From: Sulfitobacter mediterraneus
GTDB lineage: Bacteria > Pseudomonadota > Alphaproteobacteria > Rhodobacterales > Rhodobacteraceae
Direction of reading: 5' to 3'
DNA length: 64,000 nt
Assembly (NCBI RefSeq): GCF_003054325.1
Contig: NZ_QBKU01000006.1
Location: 124,001 to 188,000, forward strand
Shown piece by piece: positions 38,092 through 46,607 of this stretch. A program made the position numbers and the translations under genes. Under the pieces are notes generated by a model, which saw only the letters and a list, made by a program, of their open reading frames with translations, was not told the DNA's origin and did not search any database. The number at the start of each line of letters is the position of its first letter. Position 1 is the stretch's first letter.

Positions 38092-38835
38092 TTAGATAAA
38101 TTCTGCGCGGCTTCCAATTTCGGGCCTTGTGACCATGAGAGCATCCTCTATTTCGATGCTTCGATCGAACAATGCCCGTCCGATCAATGCACCGGAGACC
38201 TGCGAAACAAAGTTCAACCGCGACAGATCATCAAGGGTACGGGTCAGCCCTCTGGCGATCACCGGTGAATTGGCCTCGCTCGCCAATTGGGAGATCAAGG
38301 CAACGCTGTCTTCGGCATCACCAATTTCCGCTCCGATGTCCGTCACAACAATTGCGGCAAACGGGTCGCTCTGGAACGCCTCTAGGAATGCCGATGGTGT
38401 GAACGCACTTTTCTCTTTCCAGCCGTCGCTGACCACATGGCCTTCAAACACGTCCATGGCGAGCACGACTTGATCAGGAAAGAGCTTGGCAGCCTCCTTT
38501 ACCAGATCAGGCTGCCGCAATGCCAGCGTACCGACAACAACGCGCCCTACACCATGATCGACCCATTCTGCGATGCGCTCGATGCTTCGAAAACCGCCGC
38601 CCAACTGAACAGGGGTTCCAACGACGCGGATGATTTCCCGGATGAGATTGGTGTTCCGCTCATCGCCCGACATCGCATCAAAGTCGGTGATGTGCAGCCA
38701 TTCTGCCCCCGCCTCGGCAAAGCTTTTGGCCTTTTCTATTGGGTCGATATGCCAAATCTGCGGCTCTTCTGTGCGTCCGCGAAACAAGCTGACGCAGCGA
38801 CCTTCGAGCAGTTCAATCATGGGGTAAAGAATCAT
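38092..38835 (-). CDS. HisA-like TIM-barrel isomerase (second-copy type)
   Basis: 247 residues of the HisA/HisF fold. Phosphate loops are visible (VQLGGGFRS, VIARGLTRTLDDL). HisA catalyses the ProFAR Amadori isomerisation in histidine synthesis with an Asp near residue 8 and one near 130. Here the first is replaced by Glu (YPMIELLEGRC), while AMDVFEGHV keeps the second. A normal HisA with PAIDL is expected elsewhere in the genome. AGGAAA precedes the ATG. Altered or different substrate is likely; not proven. Confidence 0.8.
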   Translation of the reverse strand: MILYPMIELLEGRCVSLFRGRTEEPQIWHIDPIEKAKSFAEAGAEWLHITDFDAMSGDERNTNLIREIIRVVGTPVQLGGGFRSIERIAEWVDHGVGRVVVGTLALRQPDLVKEAAKLFPDQVVLAMDVFEGHVVSDGWKEKSAFTPSAFLEAFQSDPFAAIVVTDIGAEIGDAEDSVALISQLASEANSPVIARGLTRTLDDLSRLNFVSQVSGALIGRALFDRSIEIEDALMVTRPEIGSRAEFI

Positions 38836-39150
38836 GGCAGGTTTCCTATCAAAGGGATTCTGTGGCTCAGGCCCACTACCCGTAGCTGTGGTTCGCGCTC
38901 AAAATCGTGAAGATAAACGACCAATATAGCAGAATTTGAGACAAAACTGAAATTTGCGAGCAATGCTCTCTCGCTCAGAAGCCTGAAATCGGCAATCCAC
39001 ATCCGTCGCTTTCGCTATCTGATCACCTAGGGTCTCAGGCTTGGAAATCGTTAATGTTGCTATTTCCGACGATGCAGCGGTATCCTCGAAAAATTACACT
39101 CGTTTCCTGCCCCGACAAACCTATCAATTGATTTCCGGTAACCTATTGCG
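38836..39150. other. 315-bp divergent intergenic region
   Basis: Separates the HisA-like gene (minus) from the FHA cyclase gene (plus) and must hold both promoters. A+T-richer than the flanks; no convincing gene, repeat or RNA structure seen. Confidence 0.6.
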
Positions 39151-40038
39151 ATGCCATTTGCTTGCGTTCTGATATCCGACGTCACTGGCAGCACACAGCT
39201 TTATGAAGCTGTAGGCGATGCGCGGGCCTTGGAGCAGATCACGGATGTCCTGAGCAGAATGCGCCAGATCATTGAACAGCACGGCGGGCATTGCGTTAAA
39301 TCGCAGGGTGACGATGTGCTGAGCTACTTCGACCAGTCCGACAGCGCGTTTCAGGCCGCGATAAAGATGATCCATGAAGATTGGCACGCAAATCTGTCAG
39401 TTCATGTTGGCATGTACGTGGGCGAAATCCTGACCCAGGACGGGGATATTTACGGCACGCCGGTGAACACAGCAGCCCGTTTGGCATCTATCGCCAAACC
39501 CGGGGAGATATTGCTAGGCGACGCCTGTTTTGACGGCTTGCTGCCACTATCAAGACAGCAATTGACGCTGATTGGTGAATTGCAGCTCAAGGGCAAACAA
39601 ACCACGACAAGGGTCTATTCCTGCTCTGCCAGCGATGTATCTTTGCAGACGGCCACAGTTGTGAAACCCAAAAAAGCCCCAGCCAGCGACGCAGACTTTG
39701 CCCGTTTTGCCTATGCCGACAGAAGTTGGCAGATTGGCGAAGGCGAGAAACTGGCGATAGGGCGTGCCATCGACAATGACATCGTCATGGGCCACGCTTG
39801 GGTCTCGCGCAAACATGCGGTTGTTTCGATGCGGCAAGGGGAACTGGAATTCTCAGACATCAGCTCCACCGGGAGCGTCATTCAAACCGATGACGGCAAA
39901 GCGATCTCAATCCATCGAAGGACCACCCTGCTGAATGGCAGCGGTCTGATTTTTCTGGGGGCGGATGAAAAGGCCGAAAAAGCCAATGCGCTGTCTTTCG
40001 ACACGAAGAAGATGAAGATCGAATATGCCTCGGACTAA
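39151..40038 (+). CDS. class III nucleotidyl cyclase with C-terminal FHA domain
   Basis: 295 residues. The cyclase domain starts at once (VLISDVTGSTQLYE) with metal-binding Asp10 and Asp54 (KSQGDDVLSYF), Lys50, and GDIYGTPVNTAARL providing the Asp, Asn and Arg of adenylyl cyclases, so it appears active. From about 205 an FHA phosphothreonine-binding domain follows (IGRAIDNDIV, SRKHAVV). It may couple cyclic-nucleotide output to kinase signals. Only a weak ribosome site precedes the ATG. Convergent with a second cyclase 12 bp away. Whether it makes cAMP, cGMP or another cyclic nucleotide is not decided by sequence alone. Confidence 0.9.
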   Translation: MPFACVLISDVTGSTQLYEAVGDARALEQITDVLSRMRQIIEQHGGHCVKSQGDDVLSYFDQSDSAFQAAIKMIHEDWHANLSVHVGMYVGEILTQDGDIYGTPVNTAARLASIAKPGEILLGDACFDGLLPLSRQQLTLIGELQLKGKQTTTRVYSCSASDVSLQTATVVKPKKAPASDADFARFAYADRSWQIGEGEKLAIGRAIDNDIVMGHAWVSRKHAVVSMRQGELEFSDISSTGSVIQTDDGKAISIHRRTTLLNGSGLIFLGADEKAEKANALSFDTKKMKIEYASD

Positions 40039-40050
40039 CTGGTCCGGATC

Positions 40051-41265
40051 TTAGCCTTCCGAAAAGACCGGGATCTTGCCAGCAAGCCCTTTCAGTTCGT
40101 AGGAGCCGCAGGTTTCAAAAGCTTCGTCACTCAGATGTTGGCAGATTTCCTCTGAAACCAAGATCGTTTTGCCCAATGTCCCACACATGTCGGCCAAGCG
40201 GCTGGCCAGATTAACGTCGCGACCGATAACAGTGTAGTCGAGCCGGGCACCGGAGCCGATGTTGCCGTATGCAACTTCGCCGAAATGCAGGGCGACACCT
40301 ACGTCAAACTGTATCACTGCGCTCTTGCGCCGGCCCACAACAGCCTGAAGTCCCTGGCGGGCCGCGCGCAGTGCCTTGGCACAAGCCTTCGCATCATCCT
40401 GCCCGGCACGGAAAATGGCCAATACACCATCGCCGATGAATTTGAGAACCTCACCGCCATTTTTTTCGACAGCGGGAACCACGCAATCATAGTATTCATT
40501 TAGAAGGGCGGTCGCACTTTCGGCTGACAGATCAGAGGTCAACAGCGTGAATTCACGCATATCCGCAAACAGGATTGCAGATCTTAGTCGGGTCACTTCA
40601 CCGCGACGCACATCGCCTGCAAGTATCCTCTCATGCGGCTCTTCGCCCACATACATCCGCGTGACCTCCTTCAAGATTCGGTGCATCACAAGGATTTCCT
40701 GACAGGCTTCGATTGCCGGAAAGGTTGCACGCAAAAGGGCGACATCCACGTCGCTAAAGCCGGCCTCCGCCTGCGTTGCAAAGGAGAAAATATTCTGCAT
40801 TCCATTGGCCATGAGCGTCGGCGCACAGATGTAATCCGTTAGCCCGGCTTGTTTGAGTTCTGGGACGAGGTTGAAGTCTGTCTCCTGCAAGTTTTGAGGA
40901 TTGAACCGAACCCACCGCCCTGTTTGATGCGCGAGGGCTGAGGGCGATGTCTCATATTCGGTTGACGCCGTTCCAATGTATGGAAAGACGTTTGAGATAG
41001 CTCCTCGCCCTTGCTCCCAAACCCGATAAGACGCCGAATTTATCGCGTGCAGGATGCGGACAATTGTCACGCATCGGTGTAATGGCAGCCCCGCAGATAC
41101 AAGTTGTTCTGCCAATGCGGTGAGCGTGTCGTTTGCGTCGGTATTGAACCTGCCTTCTCCCAACATGTAGTCGCGAATGGAGACGGCTTTCTTGACCTTG
41201 GCTGGATCAAGCCGGCTCCAAGGGTCGTCCGCATTGGCCGGAAGAAGATATTGCGAATTTTTCAT
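40051..41265 (-). CDS. class III nucleotidyl cyclase with N-terminal sensory region
   Basis: 404 residues. The first 210 form a GAF-like or related sensory region (RCVTIVRILHAINSASYRVW, APTLMANGMQNIFSFAT). The C-terminal cyclase domain has metal Asp in ILFADMREFT and IGDGVLAIF, Lys in VLKFIGDG, and DYTVIGRDVNLASRL with Asn/Arg; all key residues are present. AGAGGTG precedes the ATG at 41265. The closest architecture is the soluble adenylate cyclase type common in Rhizobiales and Rhodobacterales. Product nucleotide unproven. Confidence 0.9.
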   Translation of the reverse strand: MKNSQYLLPANADDPWSRLDPAKVKKAVSIRDYMLGEGRFNTDANDTLTALAEQLVSAGLPLHRCVTIVRILHAINSASYRVWEQGRGAISNVFPYIGTASTEYETSPSALAHQTGRWVRFNPQNLQETDFNLVPELKQAGLTDYICAPTLMANGMQNIFSFATQAEAGFSDVDVALLRATFPAIEACQEILVMHRILKEVTRMYVGEEPHERILAGDVRRGEVTRLRSAILFADMREFTLLTSDLSAESATALLNEYYDCVVPAVEKNGGEVLKFIGDGVLAIFRAGQDDAKACAKALRAARQGLQAVVGRRKSAVIQFDVGVALHFGEVAYGNIGSGARLDYTVIGRDVNLASRLADMCGTLGKTILVSEEICQHLSDEAFETCGSYELKGLAGKIPVFSEG

Positions 41266-41498
41266 CTCACACCTCTGGGCATCGCTCAATGTTGGCTCTG
41301 TTCCCGGTCCCAAGCACCGAAGTATTGAGACACCCTAGCAGATGAACCGCAAACCGGCACACATGGTGCCCGAATAAACCGGCCGCATTGATCTAAAACA
41401 AAGCCCAGCCTCCTGAGAGGTGTAGAATTTATCTTGCAGGTCAGTTGAGCAGAGATGAACCTTGGCCATTTTGGTGAAGGAATGAGATGAGGTGCACA

Positions 41499-42041
41499 AT
41501 GGAATTGCTCATTATTTACGAAACCGTCGAAGGACAAACCCGCAAGGTTGTCGACGCGGTGGAGCAGCAAATACGCGCAGAAGGGCATGGCGTGCGACTG
41601 TTCAATGCGTCGGACAGATTGGCGTCTATTTATTTTGAAGGTGTCGACAAGGTCATTTTGGCTGCTCCAGTGCATGAGCGCCGTCACCCGCAAGGCTTTG
41701 AAGTATTGGTTTCTGCCAGCCGAGAAGAACTGCAAGCCCTGCAAACCATGATTATTTCTGTCAGCCTAAAGGCTGCCTTTTCTGATGGGCTTGAAGAAGC
41801 TCAAGAATATCTGAACGAGATGGAAATGCGCACACGGTTCAAACCCAACCGTGAACTGCTGCTGGCAGGGGCAGTTCGCGCCAGCAGCTACGGCTATTTT
41901 GAAAGCCAAATTGTACAAAATGTGCTGTTGGATGGGCGGGAAGTCGATCTTGTGGATGGCGTTCGCGAGTTCACGGATTGGGACAAACTGCGTGCCGAGA
42001 TCAGCGGGTTCCTAAGCATGAAACCAACTGGTGCCACATGA
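41499..42041 (+). CDS. flavodoxin-domain protein (HemG/protoporphyrinogen-oxidase type)
   Basis: 180 residues. The N-terminal ELLIIYETVEGQTRKVV is a flavodoxin FMN phosphate loop. Further flavodoxin strands lie at KVILAAPVHERRHPQGF and MIISVSLKAAF. Length and the Glu-rich middle match HemG-like menaquinone-dependent protoporphyrinogen dehydrogenases. GAGGTG precedes the ATG at 41499. It is divergent from the cyclase and stands alone, so a haem role is uncertain; a generic flavoprotein reductase is equally possible. Confidence 0.78.
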   Translation: MELLIIYETVEGQTRKVVDAVEQQIRAEGHGVRLFNASDRLASIYFEGVDKVILAAPVHERRHPQGFEVLVSASREELQALQTMIISVSLKAAFSDGLEEAQEYLNEMEMRTRFKPNRELLLAGAVRASSYGYFESQIVQNVLLDGREVDLVDGVREFTDWDKLRAEISGFLSMKPTGAT

Positions 42042-42359
42042 GATAGCATGGGCGGACGAAAACCTTTTCGATGACCGGGCGAGGTTGCTTAATGGCCCCG
42101 GTGATGAATCAAAGGCTTTTTGCCAATCCTTATAGTGGCAATATTGGGACAGGTTAGATCCCTATCAAAGACGTCGCCACAATGCTGACACAATTCCGCC
42201 GGACTATCGTTGCAGTCGCGAATTCCTACGAGCGCCAGACTAGTTGAATCTAGTAAAAAAGTAGGTTTTGACGACATCAAAGTCATAAAGGGGGGCATAT
42301 AGTGACCTCTCTTCGTGTGCCCTTCTCTAATACCAAAAAAAACATGATAGGAGCTTGCT
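42042..42359. other. 318-bp region, possible small Cys-rich ORF
   Basis: Mostly intergenic. On the minus strand 42286-42089 encodes about 65 residues with CQHCGD and further Cys/His spacing like a zinc knuckle, but there is no ribosome site and the start is unclear. No other structure recognised. The coding reading is weak. Confidence 0.3.
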
Positions 42360-42665
42360 ATGAACAAGCATAAATTCATCATTGTAACGGTAATCGGGCT
42401 CTCTCTAGCCGCAAGCATGACACAGGCAGCGACCTGCGCTCCTAGGGAAGCGTTGGTCAAAAAACTCGAGAAAAAGTACTCTGAAGAGCTGATAGCACGT
42501 GGACTTCAGTCTAGAACCTCACTTATGGAGGTTTTCGCCTCATCAAAGTCTGGAACGTATACGGTCCTGATAACCAATCCACTAGGTCTAAGCTGCGTTG
42601 TCAGTGCAGGTACCGATTGGCTGGTCGAGGATGCTAGCAAAAATGAGTTAGGCACGGCAGGGTAA
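42360..42665 (+). CDS. small secreted hypothetical protein
   Basis: 101 residues with a clean signal peptide (MNKHKFIIVTVIGLSLAASM, cleavage near TQAA-T). The mature part has two Cys (TCAPREAL and GLSCVVS) that could pair, and no known domain. AGGAG lies eight bases before the ATG. Small secreted proteins of this form recur in Roseobacter genomes without known function. A+T-rich, as expected for island DNA. Confidence 0.7.
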   Translation: MNKHKFIIVTVIGLSLAASMTQAATCAPREALVKKLEKKYSEELIARGLQSRTSLMEVFASSKSGTYTVLITNPLGLSCVVSAGTDWLVEDASKNELGTAG

Positions 42666-42880
42666 GCAACCCCAAACTTCTATTTCCGTCCGCTACCATA
42701 TCCACCTCTTACGGGAAGTATTCAACAGAGCTCTGCGCCATGCACCGCCGGGGCTTATGCAAAGGAAGCCGGTGTGGTTGAGCCGGGCTGCGCACGGCGA
42801 GGGCCGCGTGTGCCCTTCGAATGAATTTCGACTAGGGAAAGCCCACCCTTGGCATTCGAGTAAACAACCTAGCCTTGACA

Positions 42881-43549
42881 CTAAGTGTTCGTTGTTAACG
42901 GTTCGGAGCGTAGACCTTCGCCGCTGCTGATAACTTGCAGCCGTTCTACTGGAAATGGTCGCAGCAGTTTGAAAGCGTCGTCTGCGTCACCTGTAAGCCA
43001 TTCTTCAAAATTGTCCGGCGACAAAAGGACAGGCATCCGGTTGTGATATTTTGCCGCCAGTTCATTAGGTTTAGTTGTCACCATGCTAAAGTAGGTGCCG
43101 TCTATTTCTGTTTCGCCGACGTTGGCTTTTTGACGCTTCCAAATTCCGGCAAACGCAAAGCCTTCAGCTCCAGCCATGTTGAACCAATGAAAGGTAGCCG
43201 GATTGCGCCCTGTGGCTTCCGCATACGCAGTGCCGGGGATCAAACATCTACGGCTCTGATAGCTCGACCGCCACAAAGAGGCCTTTTGGATCTTATCATC
43301 GCGTGCGTTGTTCCAAGCCGCTGGCTTAAGCCACTTTCCCGTTTTTTTGCTCTTGTTGGGAGTCAGGAAACCCCAAGATGCCTTTACCAGTGACCTCTCG
43401 CCATTATCGAGGGTCACAATCGGCGCTATGTACTTTGGGTAGATGGCGGGCAAAGGCTTCGCATTGCCTAACAAATCGTGATTGGGCTGCACATCAAAGA
43501 GCTGGCGCATTGCTTCTTGCGGCATCTTATTGGCGTAAAGATTGCACAT
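42881..43549 (-). CDS. SRAP (SOS response-associated peptidase) protein
   Basis: 222 residues. The catalytic Cys2 follows the start Met (MCNLYA), and the family NNARDD, FHWFNMAGAEGFAFAGIW and active-site His in KYHNRMPVLL are present. HMCES/YedK proteins make a thiazolidine link with abasic sites in single-stranded DNA and shield them. Carried by the island, so it may aid DNA repair during mobility; that is inference. No convincing LexA site was seen upstream. Confidence 0.93.
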   Translation of the reverse strand: MCNLYANKMPQEAMRQLFDVQPNHDLLGNAKPLPAIYPKYIAPIVTLDNGERSLVKASWGFLTPNKSKKTGKWLKPAAWNNARDDKIQKASLWRSSYQSRRCLIPGTAYAEATGRNPATFHWFNMAGAEGFAFAGIWKRQKANVGETEIDGTYFSMVTTKPNELAAKYHNRMPVLLSPDNFEEWLTGDADDAFKLLRPFPVERLQVISSGEGLRSEPLTTNT

Positions 43550-43582
43550 AATTCGAGCTTACATAGGATTTGCTTAGTTTGT

Positions 43583-44224
43583 CTATGAACCGAAGAAGGC
43601 TTCGCGTTCTTCCTTGCTGAACATGTGGCGATATTTGCTGAGAAATAGTTGGTTTGCTTGGCTTTCGCACCACTCAATCTCAAAATGTTTGCGTTGGTAA
43701 GTCCGTTGCCACATGCCCTTGGGCTTGGGGGCTATCAGATACGCGGTACCTGGTTCGCCGCCCAGCGCCATGCGAAGTTTGTTGGCACGGCGCAACATAC
43801 GGTCATACCGCGCCTCTGATTGGCTGGCATAAGCAATTCTGTAGCAATGGCGGCATAGGAAGTAGCGTCCGCCTGCGAACAGCTTACCCACGCGAAGCCC
43901 GCAATGCCTGCCGTGCACTACGCCAGGACAAATAAAATAGGGACGCTTATTGCCGTAGTTGCACTCAACGTGGGTAATGCGGATGGTTTCGGTTGTCGCC
44001 TCCCAGTCACCGCCATAGGAGCGCACACGGTAATCTAGGACCACCCGACCTTCCTCGGCCTTGTAGTTTATCCGTCCAACTTCCTCACCATCGCGGGACC
44101 AGACCCAGTTGCCCCTTCTACCAGGGCGCAAACAACCGCCACGGTGCAGTCGGTTCACATCTAGCGATTTACAATGTTCCGCTTTCTGTTTGCTGCTAGG
44201 CCGTCCCGAGCCGTATCCGCCCAT
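43583..44224 (-). CDS. zinc-ribbon hypothetical protein
   Basis: 213 residues. The start MGGYGSGRPSS and the Cys/His set (HVECNYGNKRPYFICPG, GRHCGLRVGKLFAGG, FLCRHCYRIAYASQSE) recur in mobile-element proteins of alpha- and gammaproteobacteria. The ATG at 44224 has GGAGG in front; an upstream start adds 18 residues. The cysteine pairs suggest one or two zinc ribbons, so DNA or RNA binding is likely. Function unknown. Confidence 0.75.
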   Translation of the reverse strand: MGGYGSGRPSSKQKAEHCKSLDVNRLHRGGCLRPGRRGNWVWSRDGEEVGRINYKAEEGRVVLDYRVRSYGGDWEATTETIRITHVECNYGNKRPYFICPGVVHGRHCGLRVGKLFAGGRYFLCRHCYRIAYASQSEARYDRMLRRANKLRMALGGEPGTAYLIAPKPKGMWQRTYQRKHFEIEWCESQANQLFLSKYRHMFSKEEREAFFGS

Positions 44225-44345
44225 TGCGGTGCCTCCAGTTTTTTTTACGAAATCAATAGGCAACTTTATCATTTTCACAGGGTGAGTTTAGGGTATCCGA
44301 TGGCAGATAGGAATCCCTCCGCTAGCAAATGCCCCTATTCTTAGG

Positions 44346-44555
44346 CTACCAGCGGCTTAGGAGCTTGGGAAGCTGCTTCACCTGCGGCCATCCTTTGCCA
44401 CAACGGCACTTCGCTCTGCGCTCGAAGTCATGCAGCTTGATGCCGCTTGGTAGCTTGTCTGGTGTTAACTCGACGGTATGACCGCAAGACCAACACCGAA
44501 CTTCAACGCTTGTCACGCCACGCGAGAATAGAAGAGGTTCAGGATGTTCGGACAT
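44346..44555 (-). CDS. small zinc-finger-like hypothetical protein
   Basis: 69 residues with CWSCGH and CRCGKGW pairs separated by about 30 residues, a possible zinc ribbon. The start MSEHPEPLLF is the only likely one. Same strand as, and upstream of, the 213-residue zinc-ribbon gene, so the two may form one transcript. Unknown function. Confidence 0.6.
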   Translation of the reverse strand: MSEHPEPLLFSRGVTSVEVRCWSCGHTVELTPDKLPSGIKLHDFERRAKCRCGKGWPQVKQLPKLLSRW

Positions 44556-44760
44556 GGGCTGGTTGTCAGCCGTTCCATCTTCGCTTGCAAGGCTGACCTG
44601 TCCTTAAGTTAGTTTCCAAAATGTATGAATTGTGGGTGCGGGCATTTGGCTTCCCGCGCCGGTCCCTGAGGTCATCAGTCTAAACTTTTGCATACCCTCT
44701 CCGTCTTTAGGCATCATAAGAGGGTTGCCGACACCAAGCAATGTTCTCTAATTGTTCCAT

Positions 44761-45033
44761 ATGAGCAGCAAGCTACCGCATAGATATGACGTCATCGACA
44801 GGGAGTTCCCGGTTCGGCTGGTCATCGAGAACCGCCCAGAGACCTATGAGATAACCCGCCAATGGTTGCAGGGAAATGTCGGCACAGGGAACTACGCCAG
44901 CAAGCCGCATCAGCTTTGGAACACTCGGGCTATGGCAGTTTACTTTCGCAGCTTGCATGATGCACTCATGTTCGTGGCAGGTTGTCCGCATGTCAAACTG
45001 GCTTGGGAAGGATACTCAGGAAGGGTTACATAG
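44761..45033 (+). CDS. hypothetical protein
   Basis: 90 residues from the ATG at 44761. Mixed polar sequence with aromatic residues (TRQWLQGNVGTGNYASKPHQ and AVYFRSLHDALMFVAGCPHV). No known domain seen; the composition and codon use are coding-like. Ribosome site weak. Lies alone between minus-strand genes. Confidence 0.5.
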   Translation: MSSKLPHRYDVIDREFPVRLVIENRPETYEITRQWLQGNVGTGNYASKPHQLWNTRAMAVYFRSLHDALMFVAGCPHVKLAWEGYSGRVT

Positions 45034-45208
45034 CTACCCGTGCTGATTTACCAGACAGCCCAATCCTGACTGAAACCATCGGATATCGCCTGTGAGCCCA
45101 AAAAGACATGGAAACTAATAATTGTTTTTGCGTCATTTGCGGATCAAAATTCCCAATCATCGCCAACCCTAAGTTTTCTATCCGCGACAATCTTATTGGT
45201 ATGGAACC

Positions 45209-45562
45209 CTAGGTTTCATTCAGGCTGCAATGCGTAATTGCCCAGCTCCCGTCAGGCTGACGGGCAAGAATATTCATCGAGGAGCCGCTGCCAGTGGTTC
45301 CTTCACTAAATCGCGCAATACACCAACCAAGGTCGTCACTATGACCTGCACTTAACACGTTGATTTTCTTGTTCTCTGCACCGTCTTCAACCCATTCTTT
45401 GTGTGTCGCCTCGATGGCTTGGCGTCCAATGGCAGGTCGTCCAAAAGGCGAGTACAACTCAGCCTCAAGGCTATACACAGATGCGCAGCCAGCGGCATCG
45501 CCTTTGCGATAGAAGGATACGTATTGATCAAGCAATTGCTGACACTCTTCTCGAAAATTCAT
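45209..45562 (-). CDS. SnoaL/DUF4440-like protein
   Basis: 117 residues of the NTF2-like fold (LLDQYVSFYRKGDAAGCASVY, GRPAIGRQAIEATHKEWVED, SGSSMNILARQPDGSWAITH), the DUF4440/SnoaL pattern of a helix-strand cone. GGGGA lies about six bases before the ATG at 45562. A second protein of this fold occurs at 30632-31024, not closely alike. Ligand or reaction unknown. Confidence 0.78.
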   Translation of the reverse strand: MNFREECQQLLDQYVSFYRKGDAAGCASVYSLEAELYSPFGRPAIGRQAIEATHKEWVEDGAENKKINVLSAGHSDDLGWCIARFSEGTTGSGSSMNILARQPDGSWAITHCSLNET

Positions 45563-45810
45563 TACATTCCCCAAGCTGTCTAAACTGAGCATCCTTTTTG
45601 GAGAGCATTTGTCAACTGTTGCACCTTGCTCAGGTCACTTAGTCCGCAAACCGGAAGTCTAAGCAACTCTCACGTCTCAGCATCTTGTGCCAATACTCAA
45701 GCGTTCGCCCTAGACGCGAAGTGTTCAAAGTTGCCTAGAAATGAAGATTGCGTTGATAGTTCTGCGCATCACAACAAGGCGCGCGACCCTCGCTGCGCAT
45801 TGCGTCATTC

Positions 45811-46341
45811 TCAGTCAGCCACTTCCCGGTTGTGAACATTGCCCACAATGGCTTGCCCGCCGCCTTCTACGTTAACATGCTGAACTGTGACGGTCTGTTT
45901 GCCGCCGTTGCGATGTTTGCGCAGCGCCTCCATCTGAGCCGTGTAGGTGCGGGCCAGCTTTGTGTAGTTGGAGTTATACGCCGTCGCCTTTTCAACCGTG
46001 TCCGCTAACGCCAGCCAACGCCCTGCTCTGACCATCGCCACATGTGTTGCGGCCATCTGGACCGCCAGCATCCGCTCCACCGCATCGCGGGGCGCAAGCT
46101 CTTTGATTGCGGCCAGCATGAAGGCGCGTTCATCGTTTCCGGCAAAGTCGTCGCTTGCCTCATTGGCCTTGAGAACCTTGAGGCAGTGCGAAAGCAGGCC
46201 GTTTGCCATTTCCGGCAGATCTGTTTGGAACAGGTTTTCAAGAGTATCCTGCTTTGCAAGGTGGACTTGGTGACCCGCTTCTGGCGTTCCTTTTAGGCTG
46301 ACTCCGAAAGAGCTAAGTTCGATGTTTGGTTCTCTGGTCAT
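45811..46341 (-). CDS. mobile-element hypothetical protein
   Basis: 176 residues, mainly helical. The C-terminal part (LRKHRNGGKQTVTVQHVNVE then GGGQAIVGNV) is a recurring feature of prophage and island proteins in alphaproteobacteria. The ATG at 46341 has AGGA nearby; a GTG at 46413 with AAGGAG inside the upstream repeat region would add 24 residues. Two copies of a 12-bp repeat lie upstream. Function unknown. Confidence 0.65.
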   Translation of the reverse strand: MTREPNIELSSFGVSLKGTPEAGHQVHLAKQDTLENLFQTDLPEMANGLLSHCLKVLKANEASDDFAGNDERAFMLAAIKELAPRDAVERMLAVQMAATHVAMVRAGRWLALADTVEKATAYNSNYTKLARTYTAQMEALRKHRNGGKQTVTVQHVNVEGGGQAIVGNVHNREVAD

Positions 46342-46376
46342 GGTCCTGCCTATGGCTAGATGTATAACTGTCCTGA

Positions 46377-46432
46377 TTTTTGTGACGCCCGATTGAGCAA
46401 ATGACTCCTTCACGTCACGGTTTTTGTGACGC
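46377..46432 (-). repeat. 12-bp direct repeat in a promoter region
   Basis: TTTTTGTGACGC on the plus strand occurs at 46377-46388 and 46421-46432, 44 bp apart, upstream of the 45811-46341 gene. Between them CACGTCACG gives a third, inverted GTGAC core. Possible operator for an island regulator. Confidence 0.55.
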
Positions 46433-46439
46433 TTTACCC

Positions 46440-46600
46440 CCCAACCACCCTCAACTTGCCTTTGGTGTCACAACCATTGTGTCGGGGTGGCACGTTTTTT
46501 GTGCGGGGGTTTTGTTTTGACTTCCATGCCAAGAAGGATTTGGGCGCGGTTTCTAGATTGTCCGTTGGCACTTCCTCCAGCGCCCAGCGCAAGGATTGCC
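46440..46600 (-). pseudogene. duplicated 3' end of the helix-turn-helix gene
   Basis: On the minus strand this encodes the last 50 or so residues of the protein at 47404-47868 (RWALEEVPTDNLETAPKSF to CDTKGKLRVVGG, then TAA), in frame and about 80 percent identical in DNA by eye. The 5' part of the gene is absent; instead the 237-residue exported-protein gene ends 7 bp upstream. Confidence 0.8.
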
Positions 46601-46607
46601 GCACAAA

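Noticed and set aside
39151..41265. Pycsar- or CBASS-type anti-phage system
   Set aside because: The cyclases are class III and look complete, but no TIR, membrane, nuclease or other cyclic-nucleotide effector gene lies next to them.
42693..42881. 62-codon minus-strand frame downstream of SRAP
   Set aside because: No ribosome site, no protein-like pattern, low-complexity composition.
43550..43582. Possible LexA box upstream of the SRAP gene
   Set aside because: One GTTC half-site is present but the second half at the 7-base spacing does not match GTTC.
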